This document shows, piece by piece, positions 12,136 to 23,249 of a DNA stretch of 64,000 nt. Origin of the DNA: Pseudisothecium myosuroides (lineage: Eukaryota > Streptophyta > Bryopsida > Hypnales > Lembophyllaceae); the NCBI GenBank assembly GCA_951799445.1, contig OX637297.1, positions 8,804,001-8,868,000 of the forward strand. The letters are read 5' to 3'. How positions within the stretch are numbered: position 1 is the stretch's first letter; each line of letters opens with the position of its first letter. Below the pieces are notes generated by a model. That model made no database searches, had not been told where the DNA came from, and worked only from the letters and a program-made list of their open reading frames with translations. A program made the translations under genes and the position numbers.

Positions 12136-13680
12136 CGAGGAGCAAAAAAAAATACCGCTAAGTAAAGACATCCGCTGCTGTAGGTTGAATAACTAAAAAC
12201 TGTAGAGCCATTAAACATGAAATATGACAACTCTTATGCTATGAAATATAATATTTTCCTTTTGAATCCATTTGAACTTCTTCTGTCCGCAAAAAAAAAT
12301 TGGGAATGAAATGTGTCCTATATTTTAGTCACCTTGAATATGAGTTGTCATGGATTCGTTTATGTGAATGCTTTATTTTTATTTTGAAGGAAATTTTACC
12401 CAATCATTAGAACTTTTGTAAATTAAAAAATAAAGACCATGATATATTACTATGTTCATGAATCCTACATGAATGTTTATATCATTTTGAACTTCTATAT
12501 TTTTTCCTTACACAACCCTATATCAAATTTATCACTTCTTGCTCTTAAATTTTTTGAAATACAACAGAAGGTCAATTGTTTATTAGACTCTTTTTGTAAA
12601 TTAAGAAATGTAGCCAATGATTATAGTGTGCTTTTACAACTACACTCAATCTATGAATAGTTTCCAACTTCTATATTCTATTTTGAACACTGAAGCCTAC
12701 AAACTTAATGATTTGTTTTTCAATTCTTTCAAATACAACACTTTCATTAGATTAAATTTATTTTTGCTTCCTCTTATAAATGAAAAAAACTAATACCATG
12801 CACATACTACATATAATAAAAATGTTTATTCATGGTTGTTTTTATAATTGGAACGCCTCGGTACTATACAAGTAACTCTAGGAATTACCAATTGGGTCTC
12901 CTTTTGCATGTATTATGGAAGACAAACAATTTTAAATTTAGGCCAATGTTGTTATTCAATGTGTATTCTTGCAATTCTATCCCAAATGTGTTTAATGTGC
13001 AAAGTACTTTTACATCAAATAAATTAGCATTAGTTGTTTTCAAGAAATTAGTGGATAGTGTCACTCATTATCAGTAAACAAACTTTCCACGGTCAACAAG
13101 TAGGTATTCAAGGGTGACAGATTGACATTCGGATCCCTATCAAATTTACTAGGGATTTGAATGTGCTCCATACAATACATTGTTAAATTAGATTCAATAA
13201 GTCATGAGAATTAGGGTGCCTTATACCAAGAAATATATACTTTTCCAAGCCATTGACGTGAATACAGAATACTGTAGATACTTCAATTTCTGTGGCTGCA
13301 GGTTTATGATACAATTACATCAATATTTAATTCAAAAGTACTTATATATAATAATATTGACCTATTTATGGAATGTCAATTTCAAGAAGAAAAACTAGCT
13401 CGCTCGTGTAGGATGAACTACACAAAATAGTGAAACTAAATTGCCTTGACGATTAGGTTGCCGTACTTCCAGAAAATTACTTTACAAGAAATTAGAGTCA
13501 ACAAATCTTTCTACAAATCTTTTTGTTTGTATATTATATGGAGGTTCATCAGTTCCAATTACAACAATACTTAATTCCGAAGTAATCTATTCTTGTAGAG
13601 GAACAATAAATGTTTATATAGTGTAGACGGTCAAGAAATTTGTAATGGGCAACCTAATTTCACTATTTTGTATAGTAGGG
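12136..13680. other. AT-rich intergenic DNA
   Basis: Strongly AT-rich with only short, low-complexity open frames. I see no conserved domain, inverted terminal repeats or promoter that I could defend. Confidence 0.5.
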
Positions 13681-15290
13681 TGAAGGTACTAGAGTTTAGG
13701 GCAACGTTTGGGCTTGGTGTGGTTCAGGGCCGGTTATCAATTATGGAGAAGGCGGGTATTTAGAACCGGTTACAAGTAGGGGATCAATCGTGGTCGGGCG
13801 GGTATCAACCGGATATCTGGTGTGAATCGGGAAGAGGGCTAGGGTTTTGTAGATTCATGGTTAGGGTTTGGCGCTCACTTTCTTCAGCGTAATTTTCTCC
13901 AGTCTGTGCTTAGCGTTTCTTCAGATTCTGTTTTTGTTTGTTGTTTCTCCCTGTTTGCGCGCGCGCCTGAGATATTGAGGAGCGTGGATTCCGTTCGATT
14001 TTGGAAACCTGCAGCGCTAGTGACGACGGAGGTTTAGGCGCGATTTAAGCTTCTCAGCTGACGACGGAGCTTCTTCCTCGCGTTGACAGCCTGGTGCGTG
14101 GAAGCTTCTTCCTCGTGTTGATAGACTTGTGCGTCGAATTTGCAGTGGGACGACGGAGGTTCTTCCTCGCGGTGACAGCTTGGTGAGGGGCTTCCCATCT
14201 TCATTTTTTCCTCTTGTTTCCTCTGTTATTCTTCTATCCAGTACTTGCTATTTTGTATTAGAGTTTGTTTTGGGTAAAGGTTGTGGTGGCGGGAGGTTGA
14301 GCATGCATTCAACAAGTTATGAGTGGGGACGTGTTTCTAGGGTTAAGTGCGATCTTCTTTATTTTGCTTTTTCAGTCGTTGCAATTGTAAAATGGAGGGG
14401 TCTGATTGAGCCCAGCAACATGTTCCAGTGAGCCTTCATCTGGCTGAGGTTTGCTTACCCTGAATGTGGGAGTTCCCTGTCAGTCACAACTTTAGAGCCG
14501 TGTTGATGACCTCATTAGAAGCGGTGTATTTTGGTTCCATTTTGCGATGACTAACTTTTTGTTTGGTGTTGTAGCGTGCAGTGACGACTACTGGATTTGT
14601 ATCCGACCTTGGATCTCGTGAAGCTGTCTCATGAAGCCAGGTCGAGGGAAGAAGTATTATGGAGTTCACGGTGAGTTTGTTCTCATCAATTGTGAATTGC
14701 TCTTGAATTGTGCTTTGCTTGGTTGGCTTCTTGAAGATTGTTTGTCATTGTCTGTTGGAAATGCATTTACAAGTTCCAGAGTTTGTAGTTGGCTAAGTTT
14801 GTTGTTGAAAAGTATACGACTCTTAGGGTTTCCACAGTTTCATGTTGCTGGAATTGCTTGCAATTAGTAGGCTTCATAAGGAATGTAGGTGATTAGGGCT
14901 TGAGGGCTTAGTAAAGGCTGCATTCGAAGACATTTCAGTTCTCATGTGTGATAATGCCATAGATCTGTGTGATTGTAGGTTCTATTAGTACCTAAATCTT
15001 TGAATTTGAGTTCTTTAGATCCAAATGAAAACGTGAATGTAATAGTGGTGGTGCTATGATTTTAAATTTTCGCCTACAGAAGGATTTGGGCATGTGCTTA
15101 GATTACACAAGTTGTGGTTAGGATTCACAGTGAGGATTGTGCAAGGATTCTGGTTTGTCATGTCTGTAGGGTCTGGTTAGGGTTGGGGTTAATTGTGCTT
15201 CAAGTCTGTAGGGTCTGTGCAGGGTCTGTGTAGGGTTTGTGTCGATACCCCTGTTCTAGGACCCCCCCTGCTTCAAAGAGTGTAGCTCAA
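13681..15290 (+). other. Possible leader/promoter region of the unit A plus-strand gene
   Basis: The composition changes to GC-richer DNA. An imperfect repeat, TGACGACGGAG followed by CTTCTTCCTCG and TTGAYAGCYTGGTG, occurs three to four times between 14018 and 14180. A candidate exon end is visible: ATG 14631 and then a good donor, CACG|GTGAGTTTG, at 14671. If spliced to the AG at 16202-16203 this ATG would be out of frame with the main ORF, so at best it would be a leader exon. G-rich repeats of GTCTGTAGGG follow at 15170-15240. Confidence 0.35.
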
Positions 15291-15299
15291 AGCACATTT

Positions 15300-16162
15300 A
15301 GCTCGAGCCGAGCTAAATTTCAGTAACCTAATTTATGAAATTAGCTCGACTCGAGCTAAAATCAACAAAACCTGGCATGAAAACACAGAACACGCCCATA
15401 TAAAAGCCAGGACACCCTGAAAATCAGCTCGAATCGAGCTAATTTGAAGCAAAGATATAAGAAACCACCCATTTAGCTCGACTCGAGCTAAAAGAAAAAA
15501 AGATTATAAATAATAAACAATAAAAGAACCAAAATAAGTAAGCTTGAACCGAGCTAGGAGTACAACACTGTAAAATATTAACAAAATATAAATTGGGGAG
15601 AGGAAGTCAGCAGAGTGCTGAACATAAAATGAAGCAAAAAAAGAGCCAAACGGACAAATGCACGCAGAGGGACACGGAGAGATTTACCTCGACTCGAGCT
15701 GAAGAGGAAAATAACTCGAGTTAAGAGTTAAACAGAAAAAAATCAATTAAAGAGAATGAAGAACTGACTAAACAAGAAGTAAGAAGGTGGCTATGAACCT
15801 CGACTAGCGGTTAAATCAAAAGAGCCCACCCTGTCAGCTCGATTCGAGCTAAATACATGAAACGGGAAGAACATGAAAACAAAAGAAGAGTTGAACACGG
15901 AAGCTCGAATTGAGCTGAAAACTCATATTCTCAGAAAAAAAGATACAGAATAAAGGTCAAATCCGTAACAAGCTAAATGACAAGGCGAATGCAAAAGATA
16001 GACATGAATAGGGCAGCTAGAAAGAAGTCAGCTCGATTCGAGCTAACGAGACGGCAGGTAGAAGCAAGTGCAGAACGAGGGGTCTGGCATTCAAGGAACT
16101 GGAAATTTATGAGGAACAATGTGTGGCAACTGTGAGGTTGAATATTCAGCTTGATTTGAGCT
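15300..16162. repeat. Palindrome A cluster, right group (12 copies)
   Basis: Full or near-full copies of AGCTCGANTCGAGCT lie at 15300, 15343, 15426, 15475, 15541, 15686, 15836, 15902, 16030 and 16148 (15 bp each). Weaker half-palindromes are at 15711 and 15798. The middle base pair varies (A, T, C or G) and arms carry occasional transitions, while the outer AGCT and the TCGA core are kept. The cluster lies immediately upstream of ATG 16205, mirroring the left cluster upstream of the transposase-like gene. Confidence 0.9.
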
Positions 16163-17650
16163 AGCATCGTCTTGAAAGCTAAGCAATGGTTGTCATGCTA
16201 CAGGATGGAGAGTCAGGTCGAGAAACTCACGCACTACTACAAGAAGTCCGAGGTCCAGCGAGTGGAAGACGAAGGGAAAGGAGATGACTTTCTCAATGAC
16301 GGAGAATACTGGGAGTTCGTGTATCTAGAGAAGGTGGATAGCTGGACTCTCCTGATGATCCCATGCTCTGAGCAAATTTGCTTCGCCGTGAAATATAAAG
16401 GGATGGACACCTACCTCCCTCTCTCATATGACAAACGAATAAAAGACATTGTGGAGGACGTCTTTCCCACCATCAAGGTCCACTGTATAACAACCCAGAA
16501 CGACCTTCCAGCAGACAAGCAATACAACTTCACGCTGCATTTCGACTCTCGTCTGATTCCGTTCCACGTGACCCATTTCATAGAGTCCCTGTCGACAACG
16601 TTGTTCCAGGATAAGATTAAGGAATTGGAGGAGAAGGTGAACGAGAAGTACTTCCAGAAACCTAATGGAGAGCCTCTCACTAGTCGGAGGCTATGTGCAA
16701 AAATCCGAGGTCTCTTCCAGGACTTTGCGGTGCTCAGAACGAAAATCCAGCTCGACCGTCAGAGCAAGGCTGCTAGGAGCGTCTCACTGAATGCCAGAAG
16801 CCAGGGGCCCAGTCAGGTGTCTATTGACAACCAGACCCAAGGGCAGACATCTCGAAGGGGCACGCGGAACAAGCAGCCAACGGAAACTCCGAACGTTCCA
16901 GTTGCAAAGAGCAATTTGGCTAGCACATTAGCGGCAAAAACAGCTGAGAAAACTGGAGAGCACTATGCTGCGGACGATATAAGCCAAGACATGAGTATCG
17001 TCCCAGAGTCACTGCAGACAAACCGGAACCCGGACTACGAGGAGTCGAACGAGGCGTATAAGAATTTCTGGAAGACCTGCGCAGATGTGTTTCTCTACAA
17101 GATGGAGAAGAAGGAGCTCACAATTGACAAGCTGATCCAGGCTCCGGCGTCATTAAATATCCAGAGCAAGGAACAGACGATCATTGAGGGCTTGATGCAC
17201 TACCTATGCAATATGCCCAACCACAGTCACCGGCAAACGCTCTGCGTCATGCTGACGAAGAAGCCAACCAGGGAAGGAGACGACTCGTGGTCCGAGATCA
17301 AGGACGGGGAATTCTACATCATCAACGGCCAACACAGTGTCTGGGCCAGCAAGCTAATGGAGGACCCAAAGTTCAACATTGACCTGGCCACGATCAAAGA
17401 CTTCAAAACCTAGAATTGCTACATTGCATGGACGGAGGACAAGGAGACACTCCGTTCTATTTCGGCCTACTTCAACAAAGTGAACCATTTCCAAGCGATT
17501 CAGCCGTCGTGGGCCACTAACATACTGGGCGCCCGAAATGTCTGGGAGGAGATGGGGTCACCGCACAACCCGAAAGAAAACATAGAAGCCGGAGCTGTCA
17601 GCAACGCAAGGCGCACTAAAGTTGCATTTGAGAACAAGAAGAAGTGGACG

Positions 17651-17796
17651 GTAAGTGATTCAGCTCGAGTCGAGCAGAACTACGCTATGCTGGCTACTGT
17701 GAATTAGTTGTTGACTGCATGGTCATTACCTTGTTGCAGATCAGCTCGAATCGAGCTAACAAGGATCCTGACGTTGGTTTCCCGTTCTATATGCAG
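17651..17796 (+). other. Intron 1 of unit A gene, with two palindromes
   Basis: Donor GTAAGTG and acceptor TATATGCAG join ACG to GAA in phase 0. The intron holds palindrome A at 17662-17675 (last base altered) and 17743-17757. The paralogue at 23324 begins with the corresponding exon (AFHPSMATTF against EFTTAMQMRF), which supports the acceptor. Confidence 0.75.
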
Positions 17797-19149
17797 GAAT
17801 TCACTACGGCCATGCAGATGCGTTTCTCTATGATTGACGTTACGAAATCGCATCAGAAGTCCAAAGCCAAGGACTCAAAAGGCAACACCTCCATCACGAA
17901 TGAGATTAGGCTCATCACCGCTCCTGCAGAGGTGTTCAATCTCTGGAGCGAGGTCATCTCCAGTGCTGCGCATGGCGAGCTCATTGACGCGGACTCCTTG
18001 AAGAAATTCAATGTCAGATCGTCCTGGAAAACCGAGAACGGGATGCTAAACAAGGAATTCTTCAAGTTCTTCGGAAATCTCACGAACGAAGACCTCATTG
18101 TGCTGGCCAACCACATTTTGTTTAGAGATGGTGATAAGAGGATGTATCCTCACCCGAAGGTGACGATTAAGCAGTCATCGTCAGTTCTCGAAAGCTGTTA
18201 CGCTTCGAAGGATTGGATTGAGAGGCGCAAACGAAAGGCGTTCGTGAAGAAGGAGTTGAACAAGATTGATCCGACATTGGGTCTGCTGAACGCGGTGGGG
18301 GAGCCTGTCCAGGACAAGTGGAAGGACTTCAAGAAGAAGTACAACATCACCTCCGCCACGCTGAATGTACTCTTGGAGCGGCCTGGGGAGGCCTTCTTCT
18401 CCGAAGTGAAGCAGAAGAAATCGAAGAACAAGTCCACGGAACAAATTTCGGACCAGGCAGCCGAGTTCTTCAAAGTCTTCTTAAGTCAACGGAAGAATTT
18501 CGTCCCGCCATCGGCTGTGGCGCACTACGCACCATACGACATCGCAAAAGACCACCACGCTTAGTGGCCAAGGGGTGCGTGGACAGTTGACAGCCCTGCA
18601 GATCTCGGGCTCGGTGTTATCGATTTTCGGTACATTCCGGGGGTGCTTTCGAAGAAGGACGGGACAATCGCAATTCCGTACTTCAGCACCGTCAGTGTGT
18701 CTTTGAGAGGGAAGCAGCAGCCGAAATTTGAGGACGTCCCGGCCTAGCTTTTTATGTGCGCGGACATGCAGGAGCAGACGCAAGTGATTGCCTTCGTAGA
18801 GAACAATGATGTCCTCAAGACGTACAAGTGCACGTTCGCGGACTACATACCGGGACAGTACAAGCGGATGGGGGACATTGCCTCCGCCAAGGCGAAGTTG
18901 CATGACAAAGTGCTGTTGACGTTTTTGACGAGTCCTGCGTGTACGAGGGGTGGCAACATTCCGGAGTTGTTTCTGGCTCCGGACAATGATACTTTCAATA
19001 AGCCCCGGGGGTACAACGAGTTGGAATTCCGTCTCTACAACACGGAGCTTCACATGGAATTTTATCTGTGGGTGATAAAGAAGTTCTGCTCTCCCGGAAT
19101 GAGCGTGTTCTTTGTCTTTGCAAGAGGAAAAGTGACCTGTGCAGTAGTG

Positions 19150-19371
19150 GTAAGTTCCCTATAGCTCAATCAGCTCGAATCGAGCTGATGTATCACATCC
19201 GGTTGTAGTGTTTCCTTTTGTTGCGATATGTGTGACTCCTGCATGATCCGATTTGTTATGGAACGAATTAGCTGGACTCGTCTTGAATCACCGAGGGGTT
19301 TAGCTCGAATCGAGCTGAAGCCACTCTGTATTCTCAATACTGACGTCCTGTGATAATTTCTTAACGTACAG
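19150..19371 (+). other. Intron 2 of unit A gene, with two palindromes
   Basis: Donor GTAAGTT and acceptor CGTACAG join GTG to ATG in phase 0. Palindrome A is present at 19172-19186 and 19302-19316. The paralogue has an intron at the equivalent place (24689-24788). Confidence 0.75.
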
Positions 19372-20332
19372 ATGAGTTCTGTGAATGTTTGGGCGGTTGG
19401 AGTTGCCAACGATACGGGGTTCTGGAATGATATTTCCCAGGCGGCCATGAAACTAGACAGGGCCGACTTCCTGGAGGGGGGATATAAGGTGCCGACGCCT
19501 TCGCGCAAGAAGCCTCCGGTGTCTCAAACGACTCCATCGTCGTCGCGGAAGAGGAAACACTCACCCTGGGATTCACCATCCACTAGGCGGCGCAAGAAGG
19601 CGCCAGCTGCAGAGCCCGAAGTCCTCTCTGACGACGAAGGCGACGAGCAAGACTACTATGTCCAGCAGGTGCTGGACGAGCAACTTGTGGTGGACGCCAG
19701 CACTCCGGTTCCTCCCACTCCGATCGAACATCGGGGGTCGTCGGCCTCGAGCGGTCACGTGCAAGAGGAGCAGCCCTCAAGCACGCCTTCGTCTACCGTC
19801 ACTCCGAAGAAAAGGAAGTTGTCGAAGCGGGACGAATACTTGGAATTCAGGTTCGCGGAGCTGGAGCGGAGACAACTGGAGGATCACGCGGCGAATCTAC
19901 AATTCTAGTACCAGCAGAACACGAGGATGGATAAAATGCAGACGTACATGTTGGTGGATTCTGCAAACAACACCGACAAGCTGGACTCGATTATCAATCA
20001 CTTGAGGGAGGCGAGACCACTCTCCTCATTTGAGCCCTCGACGCCGAGGCCGCAGCTGCTGCTTGAAGGTCTGCCTTCCTTATCAGGCGATGTGGCTCCA
20101 TTGGAACCTCTGGGTCTCCCTGGGTTTGCTATTCCGGCACTTCCTTTGCACCCACCTCCTATTCCCCCTCCGCCCCCGCCATCATCAGCTGACGCAGAGG
20201 CGGCTCCTGCCGACGCACAGGCGGCTCCAATCCTTCCAGTCGCGGGAGGTGCTGACGAGCAGCTTCCGGTCGAACAGCCAACGCAGTTAGATCTGCAAAG
20301 TCCCGCGGTGCCTAGCCAGAACTTGGGCGCAG

Positions 20333-20592
20333 GTGCTCCTCAATAATCACTCGATGTCACTTGTACAGTTTAGCTCGACTCGAGCTGATTTTTGCCATAG
20401 GTTGTATGTAGTTGTATGTAGTTGTAGTCGTTTTGGAGAGACTACAATCATTTTGCTCAAACGGAACTTCCAGTGGACTGAACCATGGAGTTCACACATT
20501 TTGCAGTTCATTCATTTATTTATATCTCATTTTATGAGGCTCTAATATACGGATTTCTCACGAATATTTCCTTGTACATTTTTGGCATGCAG
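20333..20592 (+). other. Intron 3 of unit A gene, with one palindrome
   Basis: Donor CAG|GTGCTC and acceptor GCATGCAG join in phase 1 (G|GC) and keep the frame open into ANIIDSVSPP. Palindrome A lies at 20372-20386. Without this intron the frame would end at a TAA at 20344. Confidence 0.65.
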
Positions 20593-20870
20593 GCACTGCA
20601 AATATTATAGATTCTGTTTCTCCTCCCGTCCCTGATCCTGTGAATACTACTGCTCAGCCTGTGCTTGGTCCGGTGGAAAGTGATCAGACTAATCCCATTG
20701 AATGCAATGTCCTCGTGGCCGTCCTTGAGCTTGGACCGTCCATATCTCTTACACCGGTCGCAGATGACGTTGTCATCTCAGATGCGAACCTGCTGGAGAT
20801 TCGCATTCCAGAGCCGGCCGTCGTGGCGACAGACGCTTCCGTGGAGACTACAGAGGCGTCGCAGCAGAAG

Positions 20871-21045
20871 GTATAAATCATGCTGTTCATTTGGAACCTT
20901 TTGGGGTACTCTTTTTCTATGTTCATTTTTGTTTTAAGAATGATTTAGTCAACTCGAAAATGAGCGTCCCCGTCATTATGTGTGAAGTTCCAAATGTGCC
21001 AGTACAGGGTAATAACTGGCTGCACATTTGTCTATTGTCTAGCAG
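20871..21045 (+). other. Intron 4 of unit A gene
   Basis: Donor AAG|GTATAA and acceptor GTCTAGCAG join in phase 0, leading into the HAD-phosphatase exon. I see no complete palindrome here. Confidence 0.65.
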
Positions 21046-21910
21046 GAATCCGGTCCTTCTTGTGATGTAGGAGGAACTTCGGAGGCAGTCGATCGTCCAT
21101 TGACGTCCAGGGTCGTGGAGAAGTGGATCAACGTCGTCCTGGACCTCAATGGGATATTATGTGTCTGCGAAGATTTGAAGTTTAAGGGTTGGTCAAAACG
21201 CATCCCCGATGCCGTTCAGCCGCACTCGGCTATCAATCCCGCCGTAGTGGGACCCAAGCTAGTTTACGTTCGCCCGGGATGTTCCGAGTTCCTACGTCAA
21301 TTAGGCAAGATTGCATCCATTTCTGTGTGGAGCTCGATGAAGAAGTCCACCACCAAAGAGGTGGCGAAGTATCTCTTCGACGGACTGGATAGGCCTTTGC
21401 TGATTCTCGGACAAGACTCCTGTAAGACGCTTAAGTGCAGAGATAGGACGGGTAGACCGTCGACATACAGGGAGCCAGGCACGGAAAAGGAGTTGTTTCT
21501 TAAGAACCTAAATAACCTGTTCACTGGCATCTGGGGTAGATTCAGTGCTGAGAACACAATCATCGTGGACGATAGTCCAAATAAACACATTCTCAACAGC
21601 TCTGAGAACGTCGTTTTGCCTGAAACGTGGACGAATAGCGGACATGGTCCAAAGGACACGTTTCTCCTGGAAGTCCTGCTGCCTTGGTTTCAGGGCCTGC
21701 ACCCAGCTCGAGAGGAAGGACTGAAGGCGTTTAGGGGAACGGCGGTTGCTAGAATTGGTCGCCGGATGCTCTGCGACGAGAGAAACCATCGGGAATACGA
21801 TAAGCTGATGGAGATCGTCACAGCGTCGACATTTATTCGCTAGAACTAGAGTGAGGGGTTTGTAGCTTAGGACGTACGGATCTGCGGGTATTTAGATTCT
21901 TATGTAATTC

Positions 21911-22043
21911 AGCTCGAATCGACCTGATTTGCACATTTTGGAACTACCTGATGGGTTGCTTTCTCCTTAATCCAGAAAATAAAAATATTATTCTAAAGTT
22001 TTGCGTCGTGAACTTTGTGCCTCGACTTAGCTCGGATCGAGCT
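21911..22043. repeat. Palindrome A, two copies downstream of the HAD exon
   Basis: AGCTCGAATCGACCT at 21911-21925 (one mismatch) and AGCTCGGATCGAGCT at 22029-22043. These are the last copies of palindrome A in the window; everything to the right has palindrome B instead. Confidence 0.85.
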
Positions 22044-22157
22044 GATTTGTTTGTTGTTTTTCACTACGTGATTTCTGCTTGTACGGATGGCTGCTGCTTA
22101 GAATTTATGGCGTTACCTGTGCTTTGTTAATTTGTTTTACCTGATACTTGATTCTAG

Positions 22158-22793
22158 ATTGTGCGCACATCAATTTCGCATGATGAGGATGCTCATCTGC
22201 CATGCGCCGCGTCCGTGGACTCCATAATGGACTACGGGCAATACAAAATCTTGAGCAGAGGAAACTTCCTCTGCTCGGCGGCCACGGCAAACTCCACTAT
22301 GGACTTCTCTTCTAGGCCCTTAGAAGATGGAGTGGTTGACAGCCCGCCAAGTGGAGTTTCGCGTCAACTGGCCTCTTGATCCCCTTCTCCGCCGAGGACC
22401 CAGGGACCCCTTGCTTCTCGATTGTCGCCGACTGTCTCGGACAAGGCGACACAGAGAAGGCTCTACCAAGACGCTGCAGATACGTTACCCGCGCCGGTGT
22501 TGATGGCCACATTTCCGGCTGGGTCGCCTGCCTTACAAGGAGGGACTCCGTATCGTCGGAGAGTACTTCCTCGTCAAAGTGTCTCGTCTGGAGGTGTGCA
22601 AAAGTTCAAAGCACCTCATAGAGTCCAGCCAAGTGGATGCATTCCTCCAGTGCATGATATGTGGGACCAAAAGTTCCTAGAATTGCAGAGGCTTCAGAGC
22701 AGGCGGGAGTACAATGGGACTAATACTAGGTACAGTCGGGGACCCGAGATCCTGAAAGCGATGGAGATACAAAAGTGTAAATCGCACATGTAG
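22158..22793 (+). pseudogene. Candidate 3' exon of unit A (unknown product)
   Basis: After a good acceptor (TTGATTCTAG) the plus strand stays open, apart from one TGA at 22377-22379, to TAG 22791-22793. The product is Ser/Pro/Arg-rich in the middle and ends with a charged segment (HDMWDQKFLELQRLQSRRE). It may be a further exon of the unit A gene or a separate gene; the HAD exon ends in stops just before a possible donor, so the join is unclear. I recognise no domain. Confidence 0.4.
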
Positions 22794-23174
22794 GGTCTGT
22801 TCATATTGTAGATTGAGTGTCTATAGGTACATGCATAATAGCATTGTGTAGATATTATGTAGAACTCAAGTGCTAGAGTGAATCACACTCATGACAATTA
22901 TATACGTTTCTCTGGTCTTTTAAGGATCAAAAAGGAATTGCCCTACAATTTTATATTGATCCAAAAATTTACTATAAATAGATGACCTTTTCATAATGAA
23001 TGTTGTACTCTTGTCCATGTTTCAGCAAACACTCCTTGTTGTTGGTATTCTTCTCTTCTATTCTGATAGTTTTGATACGGTATTTGTCCATTATTTCTCT
23101 AAAAGTTAGTTCTCGCAACTCTCATTTCACTGGAAAACCCTCATTTTAATGAATATAATGTTAGATAGTGGCTC

Positions 23175-23249
23175 ATCGTGATATCTCACGATTTCCTGTT
23201 GCCTAAACGGCTTTCTTGTGGTAACTGAGTGATCGTGGGATCGCACGAC
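23175..23249. repeat. Palindrome B, two copies upstream of unit B gene
   Basis: ATCGTGATATCTCACGAT at 23175-23192 and ATCGTGGGATCGCACGAC at 23232-23249. This is the first appearance of palindrome B, 75-150 bp before the first recognisable unit B exon. Confidence 0.85.

Larger units (their letters stand above)
16205..21843 (+). pseudogene. ParB-like / methyltransferase-like / HAD-phosphatase multidomain gene (unit A)
   Basis: Proposed exons: 16205-17650, 17797-19149, 19372-20332, 20593-20870 and 21046-21843. All donors are GT and acceptors AG, and the phases agree (0, 0, 1, 0), giving about 1611 codons. Order: coiled N-terminal region; a ParB/DGQHR-like domain with EFYIINGQHSVWASK near 17310-17355, followed by ISAYFN; a module ending KKFCSPGMSVFFVFARG, faintly like the FxGxG loop of N4/N6 DNA methylases (tentative); an acidic, Pro-rich linker (19500-20800); and a NIF/FCP1 HAD domain (VVLDLNGIL at 21136, VWSSM, TIIVDDSP). 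Second Asp of the DxD motif is Asn, as in several plant NIF proteins. Four in-frame stops, all TAG, at 17411, 18562, 18745 and 19906 make it a decayed copy, or a case of recoding. ATG 16205 directly follows an AG, so an upstream exon is possible. Confidence 0.7.

Noticed and set aside
11602..12145. Three almost identical 63-68 codon minus-strand frames
   Set aside because: They recur at exact 176-bp steps and are produced by the satellite unit.
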